DNA from: an uncultured Fretibacterium sp.
GTDB lineage: Bacteria > Synergistota > Synergistia > Synergistales > Aminobacteriaceae
NCBI RefSeq assembly: GCF_938030725.1
Contig: NZ_CALHIQ010000183.1
Span: forward strand, 1-9,715
DNA length: 9,715 nt
Direction: 5' to 3'
Shown: one piece after another, positions 5,415 through 9,715 of the stretch
Layout: the number at the start of each line of letters is the position of its first letter
Numbering within the stretch: position 1 is the first letter of the stretch
The notes under the pieces: model-generated
Database searches by the model: none
The model's input: only the letters and a program-made list of their open reading frames with translations
Told to the model about the DNA's origin: nothing
Made by a program: the position numbers and the translations under genes

Positions 5415-6833
5415 CTAGTCTCGGTTCCCCGCGCCCGATCCGGAGCGCAGCAGCTTCCATGCGATCGTGGAGAGCAGCACCGCCCCCAGGAGCAGAAGGC
5501 CCCACACCAGCCGACGCTGCCATTCGCCGTCCGGACGGTCGCGGCCGGCCCGCAGGCCCTCTCCCGCCGGATTGGGGTTCACGGGCGCGCCGACCTTCGC
5601 CTCCACGGCGGCGCTCGGCCGCACGTCCTGAAGCAGGTACGGGCTCTGCAGCGCCAGGTCTTTTCGAGCGCTGCCGTAGGCCAGTATCCACGGAGCCCGA
5701 CCCTGGGCCAGAAAGTACAGGGTGCCGGAATGCCATCCCACCTTCAGCCGGGGCGGCGCCGCGGAGAAGTCCCGATCGAAGTCCAGACGCCAGTAGCGGT
5801 CTTCGCACCGGCCAACGCTCATGGCGGCATTCGTCCGGAGGGTCCCCGCCTCGCGCACCCTGAAGAGCACCGCCGACCCGGCGGCGCGCCACGGCGTCCC
5901 CGGGTCGGGGCGGGAGGAGCAACGCGCCCCATACAACCCCGACTCCTGCAGGACGAAGTCGAGCTGCGTGACGGGGAACGCCCCACCGAGGTCGTACTCC
6001 ACCGCCCGGTGGTCCGGGGTGGCCACGCCGTCGAACTCGGCGCTCCCGTCCTCGGACGCCCTCCGCTGCAGCAAACGGGAACAGCGCACCTCCGCGAGCG
6101 CGAAGGTCGGGTCCACGCCGCGCACCCTCAACAGAAGGTAGCGGCCTGGACGCCGGGGCAGCTCGATCTCGCTTCTGTCGAGGCGCGCGTCCCCCCTGCG
6201 GAGTCGGAGCAGGGGCATGTCGGAACACACCGCGTTCCAGTCCCGCAGGTTTTCGCTCTGGAGGACGTCGGCCTTTGCGTTCAGTGCCGCCTCCCCGGCG
6301 GTCTGGAGGTTCAGCCGGTACGAGCCTGGAGCTCCGCCCGACGCGATGGCGGCGAGGTCCAGGAGATAGCTGCGATCGGCCCCGCCATCGTGCGGGCGCC
6401 GTTCCCGAAGCGCGACGATGCGGCCGTCCGCGTCGACCCGAACGGAGAGGTCCGCGGGCAAAGCCCTCTCCGCGCCCCCTCCGTCCTCTTGAGGGAGCTC
6501 AAAGAACGGCACGGACGCCTCGACGCGCGCCGGCGGCGCTTCGGAGTTCGCGGCCTCCGAGATCACGACGAAGGGGACGACCTCTCCGGTCGAGTCGAAG
6601 ACGGCAAGGTCGCAGTTCTGAGACTGAACCAGCCCGCCGTAGACCTCCTGAGGGATGGAGACCCTGCAGAACGCTCCGCCAAGCTCCTGCCCCGTCAACT
6701 CGTTCGCATGAACGAAATCTTCCAGCAAAACCGGCTTTTGGGGGATCGCGCCCCAGGCCCCGCAGGGCAGCAGGAAGATCAGCACCAGCAGGAATGTCGC
6801 TGCCCGACGCGCCGGCAACTCGCTCCTGAGCAT
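5415..6833 (-). CDS. DUF3999 family membrane-anchored exported protein
   Basis: The 472-residue product appears to be a DUF3999 protein, a family of unknown function usually encoded beside DUF2339. The N-terminus has a clear signal peptide: Arg residues, the hydrophobic run TFLLVLIFLLPCGAWG, and likely cleavage around AWG-AIP. The body (about residues 32-435) is soluble and rich in beta-strand-like segments, with repeated blocks such as RPGRYLLLRVRG and DRYWRLDFDRDF, suggesting stacked beta-sandwich domains outside the inner membrane. One membrane segment (VWGLLLLGAVLLSTIAW) near residues 442-462 and a short basic cytoplasmic tail end the protein. I chose the ATG at 6833 because it gives the signal peptide directly and AAGGAG lies eight bases upstream. 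The start is five bases after the DUF2339 stop, with the ribosome binding site inside that gene's last codons, which suggests translational coupling. The family call rests on architecture and neighbourhood. Confidence 0.8.
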   Translation of the reverse strand: MLRSELPARRAATFLLVLIFLLPCGAWGAIPQKPVLLEDFVHANELTGQELGGAFCRVSIPQEVYGGLVQSQNCDLAVFDSTGEVVPFVVISEAANSEAPPARVEASVPFFELPQEDGGGAERALPADLSVRVDADGRIVALRERRPHDGGADRSYLLDLAAIASGGAPGSYRLNLQTAGEAALNAKADVLQSENLRDWNAVCSDMPLLRLRRGDARLDRSEIELPRRPGRYLLLRVRGVDPTFALAEVRCSRLLQRRASEDGSAEFDGVATPDHRAVEYDLGGAFPVTQLDFVLQESGLYGARCSSRPDPGTPWRAAGSAVLFRVREAGTLRTNAAMSVGRCEDRYWRLDFDRDFSAAPPRLKVGWHSGTLYFLAQGRAPWILAYGSARKDLALQSPYLLQDVRPSAAVEAKVGAPVNPNPAGEGLRAGRDRPDGEWQRRLVWGLLLLGAVLLSTIAWKLLRSGSGAGNRD

Positions 6834-6838
6834 CGTTC

Positions 6839-9715
6839 TCACTCCTTCCCTTGATCTGCAACCGTCTCCCTGGGAGGCAGCGGCGCGGCCCAGCCGATCA
6901 GCAAAAACAGGCCTCCCAGCACCAGAAAGGCAAAGATGCGGGTCAGGGTGGCGCTGCGGTTCAGATCGACGAGCAGGAGTTTGACCATGTCCGCGGCCAG
7001 CAGCCCCGCGCCCGCACGCCAGAGCGAACGGCTTCTCAATCGCTTCCCCTGAAGGATACCCGCGAGGCCAAGGACGCCCCACAGGATGGCGACGATCCCC
7101 TGACAGTGCGACGTCCTCAGCACCATCCAGATCGAGGTAAAGGCCTCGCCCGAGTACCACCACGCCGCCCGCGCGGCGACCTGGTTGACCCAGACGAACA
7201 GGAACCCGCAGAGCCCCTGCCGCAGGGGACGGGACGGGCGGCCGTCCTTGACGAAGGAACAGCGGAACCAGAGGACGCAGGACAGGATGAAGATCGCCTG
7301 CCACAGTTCGAGGGGGTTCAACAGGGGGACGAACAGCCCGCCGACGGCGGTCCCCTTCCACTTGAAGCTGTCGACGAAAGCGGGCAGTTGCAGCAGCAGG
7401 GGAAGCGCTGTGGCAAAGGCCAGGGATTTGGGGCTCCCCGCGAAGGCCGAGCGCTCCCGCGCCCGCGACACGTGGAGCAACAGCGCCGCCAGGGGCAGGA
7501 GCGAGAGCAACTGCGCCCAGTCCCCTCCCCAGCGGAACCCCCATTGCTCCAGGGCCATGTCGGCCAGCCTCAGCCCCACGAGGATTGCGGCGAAGTGGAA
7601 GATTTCGATGCCTCGAAAGCCGGCCTTCGTTTGGTACAGCAGGCGAAGCGACGGCCCGATCGTCGCCGCGTAGACGATGGCGCTCGCCGTCAGGCTGCGC
7701 CCGATGCCGAAGAAGTCCAGGGTCACGGGGCGCAGGACGAAAGGCAGCGTCTCGAAGACCCAAAGGATGCCGGCGATCAGCGGGCCGAACAGGAGGAGTT
7801 GGGCCGCACGCCAGTCGAGGCGCAGGGAGGCCCAACAGGCGGCCAGGGCGGTCAGGCAGACGACCGGGAAGGCCGAGAGCCAGGGGAGCCCGATGCGAGG
7901 CACCTGGTCGCCCATGGTCCCCCACCACCACAGGGCCCCTATGCCCGTCAGGACCCAGGATAGGATGACGCAGGCCGAGTGTACGTTTGAACGGAGAAAC
8001 TCCGACGCCTGGCGTTCCCATCGGGTGCCATGAGGGAGGCCTTCCTCTCGCAGCCGGAAGCGCGTGACCCAGAAGCCGCTGCACCAGAGGGCGGCAGCGA
8101 ACAGGACGCCGCTGGCGAGGATCGGGCTCAGCGCCGAATCGACCGTCAGGTCGACCCGAACCAGTTCGGGGGCGTAGAGGCAGAGGGCCCCGACCTGCAG
8201 AAGAATTCCGCCCAGCAGGGCTTTCAGGCTTCCGTAACGACAGGCCACGACGACCAGGAACGCCCCTTCGGCCGCCCACACGGCGGACGAGAGCACGCGC
8301 TCGAAGGCGTAAGGGAGGACGAGGTTTGAGAACAGGATGCTCAGCGCGGCAAAGAGACGCCAGACCACAGGCTGATACCGTTCCCCCCTTTGGCGCAGCC
8401 AGACCCCTAAGATCAGGTACCACACCCCAAGCCCCAGGCAGGTCGAGGCCGTGCCGTAGGCGAGGTGTCCCGCTGCGTGGGACTGCAGGAAGAAGAAGAC
8501 GAAGGGGATGAGGACGGTCAGGGGCATATCGGCGGCGTCGGAGGGCTCCCCTTCGGCACGGCGCATCGCGAAGCGAAGCGTGATCAGCGTGTAGGTTGCA
8601 AGGAAGATCAACAGGAGGGGCTCCACCGCAGAGAAGAGATCGGGCCTCCAGTTGCGCTGGCCCCAGAACAGGGCAATGCCGGCGGTGAGGAGGAAACCCA
8701 TCCGGTTCAGGAGGCGCCAGCGGCGTCGGAACGCGATGACCAGGATCTCGAAGTTCAACAGCGTGCAGATGGAGAAGAGCGTTACGGGATTATTACGGGC
8801 GCCCACCTGAAGCAGGTGGGGGGCGGCAAAGCCGCCCAAGATCGCAAAGAGCGCCAGGGGCTCGTAGTCCTGCACCAGCGCCAGGACGACGGTGACGACG
8901 GAGAGGAAGAGCATCGCCCCAATGGCCGGCCCCTCCGGCAGGATGGGCACGTTGGTGGAGGCCGAATGGAGTTTCGCGGCAGCCAGCACGACGAGGTAGA
9001 GCACGCCCATGCCGCCTCCCTGAAGGACCAGCGCGTAGGCACGACGCCTCAGCCTCATACGGAATCCAAAGGCCACCATAAGGAGTCCCGTGACGGCGGC
9101 ACCCGTCAGGCGCATCTCCAGGGTCAGCAGGCCGAGGTGGACCGCGTAGCTGAAGAGCAGGCCGAACCCCACGAGGAAGAGGAGCACGCCCGTGCAGACC
9201 CAGATGTTCCCCTCGTCGATCAGCCAGGTGAGGAGGCGGGACCACGCGACGGCGACGGAGCCGGGTTGGCGGGACGACGAAACGCCGTCGCGGGCACCGT
9301 TGGCATCGTTGGGGTCGTTGAGACTGTTGGAATGGAGGGCTGCTGCTGCGACGGGGAGTTCCTCGACGGCGGGCGCCTCAGGAGCTTCCCGGAGAGGTTC
9401 GGAAGGCTCCGGCGCCTCGAGGGAGACTTCCAGCCCCTTCGGCAAGCCGAGGTCAATGGACACTTCTTCCACGGGAGTTTCGACAGAGGGCGGCGCCTCC
9501 GGCAGAGGAGAGGCCGGCGGCAGCTCCTCGGACAGGGGAGGGATGGCGGGTCGCTCCTCGGAGAGGGGCGTGACGGAGGGCTGTTCCTTCGAGGCCTCTA
9601 TCGGGAGCGAGCCCTGCCGCATCGCATCGATCGCCTTCTCCAGCGCCGTGATGCGGCGGCTCAGGCGCTCCGTTCCATCGCCCACCTTTCCTAAGATCAG
9701 GAACGGCGCCAGGAT
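6839..9715 (-). CDS. DUF2339 polytopic membrane protein, 5' end outside window
   Basis: This is a very large inner-membrane protein; 958 residues lie in the window. I count about 25 hydrophobic segments, from IWVCTGVLLFLVGFGLLFSYAV near the start of the membrane part to IFAFLVLGGLFLLIGWAAPLPP at the end, a typical DUF2339 C-terminus. The family motif region GGGMGVLYLVVLAA and ILGGFAAPHLL is present. The N-terminal part is a short coiled-coil-like stretch (LSRRITALEKAIDAM) followed by a Pro/Glu-rich linker with degenerate PLSEE repeats (about 9490-9570). A GTG at 9685 could be a start, but the frame stays open to the edge. The residues before it (LAPFLILGK) resemble the N-terminal membrane segment that DUF2339 proteins carry ahead of their coiled coil, so I treat the gene as partial. 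Biochemical function is unknown. It is co-transcribed with the DUF3999 gene; the promoter is off the right edge. Confidence 0.88.
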   Translation of the reverse strand: MLAPFLILGKVGDGTERLSRRITALEKAIDAMRQGSLPIEASKEQPSVTPLSEERPAIPPLSEELPPASPLPEAPPSVETPVEEVSIDLGLPKGLEVSLEAPEPSEPLREAPEAPAVEELPVAAAALHSNSLNDPNDANGARDGVSSSRQPGSVAVAWSRLLTWLIDEGNIWVCTGVLLFLVGFGLLFSYAVHLGLLTLEMRLTGAAVTGLLMVAFGFRMRLRRRAYALVLQGGGMGVLYLVVLAAAKLHSASTNVPILPEGPAIGAMLFLSVVTVVLALVQDYEPLALFAILGGFAAPHLLQVGARNNPVTLFSICTLLNFEILVIAFRRRWRLLNRMGFLLTAGIALFWGQRNWRPDLFSAVEPLLLIFLATYTLITLRFAMRRAEGEPSDAADMPLTVLIPFVFFFLQSHAAGHLAYGTASTCLGLGVWYLILGVWLRQRGERYQPVVWRLFAALSILFSNLVLPYAFERVLSSAVWAAEGAFLVVVACRYGSLKALLGGILLQVGALCLYAPELVRVDLTVDSALSPILASGVLFAAALWCSGFWVTRFRLREEGLPHGTRWERQASEFLRSNVHSACVILSWVLTGIGALWWWGTMGDQVPRIGLPWLSAFPVVCLTALAACWASLRLDWRAAQLLLFGPLIAGILWVFETLPFVLRPVTLDFFGIGRSLTASAIVYAATIGPSLRLLYQTKAGFRGIEIFHFAAILVGLRLADMALEQWGFRWGGDWAQLLSLLPLAALLLHVSRARERSAFAGSPKSLAFATALPLLLQLPAFVDSFKWKGTAVGGLFVPLLNPLELWQAIFILSCVLWFRCSFVKDGRPSRPLRQGLCGFLFVWVNQVAARAAWWYSGEAFTSIWMVLRTSHCQGIVAILWGVLGLAGILQGKRLRSRSLWRAGAGLLAADMVKLLLVDLNRSATLTRIFAFLVLGGLFLLIGWAAPLPPRETVADQGKE
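8802..8837. repeat. Abutting perfect palindromes inside the DUF2339 gene
   Basis: CCCACCTG/CAGGTGGG with an AAG loop (8802-8820) is followed with no gap by GGGCGGC/GCCGCCC with an AAA loop (8821-8837). They encode part of the conserved-looking FAAPHLLQVGA stretch, so they are not an insertion that broke the gene. The architecture matches the twin palindrome after polA, though the stem sequences differ. Possible effects on mRNA folding are inferred. Confidence 0.55.

Noticed and set aside
6834..8423. N-terminal extension of the DUF3999 reading frame
   Set aside because: The extension overlaps the DUF2339 gene out of frame and is Arg/Pro/Gly-rich; a clear signal peptide and ribosome binding site define the start at 6833.
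6851..9694. Plus-strand open frames opposite the DUF2339 gene
   Set aside because: They are Gln/Glu/Arg/Gly-rich shadows of a hydrophobic membrane protein, with no family features.

Overview
The window is a GC-rich bacterial chromosomal segment with five protein genes: gltX (minus strand), polA (plus), an rpn-type nuclease/transposase gene (minus), and a two-gene cluster encoding DUF3999 and DUF2339 proteins (minus; the DUF2339 gene runs off the right edge). The organism cannot be fixed from the sequence. The GC content, the protein style and the combination of rpn gene with palindromic repeats make me think of a Gram-negative, anaerobe-type lineage such as Synergistota. This is a weak guess and no database search was run.

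Layout. Positions 1-51 hold two small hairpins beyond the end of gltX. Positions 52-1395 are gltX, glutamyl-tRNA synthetase, divergent from polA (1586-4138). The shared interval carries a 7-bp inverted repeat that places a perfect TATAAT on each strand. The polA product has intact 5'-nuclease and polymerase motifs but appears to have lost the proofreading residues. After polA, about 190 bases without a gene hold two exact 30-bp direct repeats and two adjacent strong palindromes. Next comes the rpn gene (4333-5298, minus), a PD-(D/E)XK recombination-promoting nuclease. It is flanked by two copies of a roughly 50-bp sequence that includes its own stop codon, so it looks like a mobile or duplicated unit placed just beyond the end of the DUF3999 gene. 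Inside it a well-placed GGAGG precedes an ATG that would give a 106-residue C-terminal protein, like the intragenic inhibitors described for E. coli rpn genes.

From 5415 to the right edge, a DUF2339 giant polytopic membrane protein is followed five bases later by a DUF3999 protein with a signal peptide and a C-terminal membrane anchor. The two are almost certainly co-transcribed and translationally coupled, and probably act together in the cell envelope. Their function is unknown.

The gltX and polA genes are ordinary housekeeping genes. The accessory interest lies in the rpn unit with its repeats (4150-5402) and in the uncharacterised DUF2339/DUF3999 pair.
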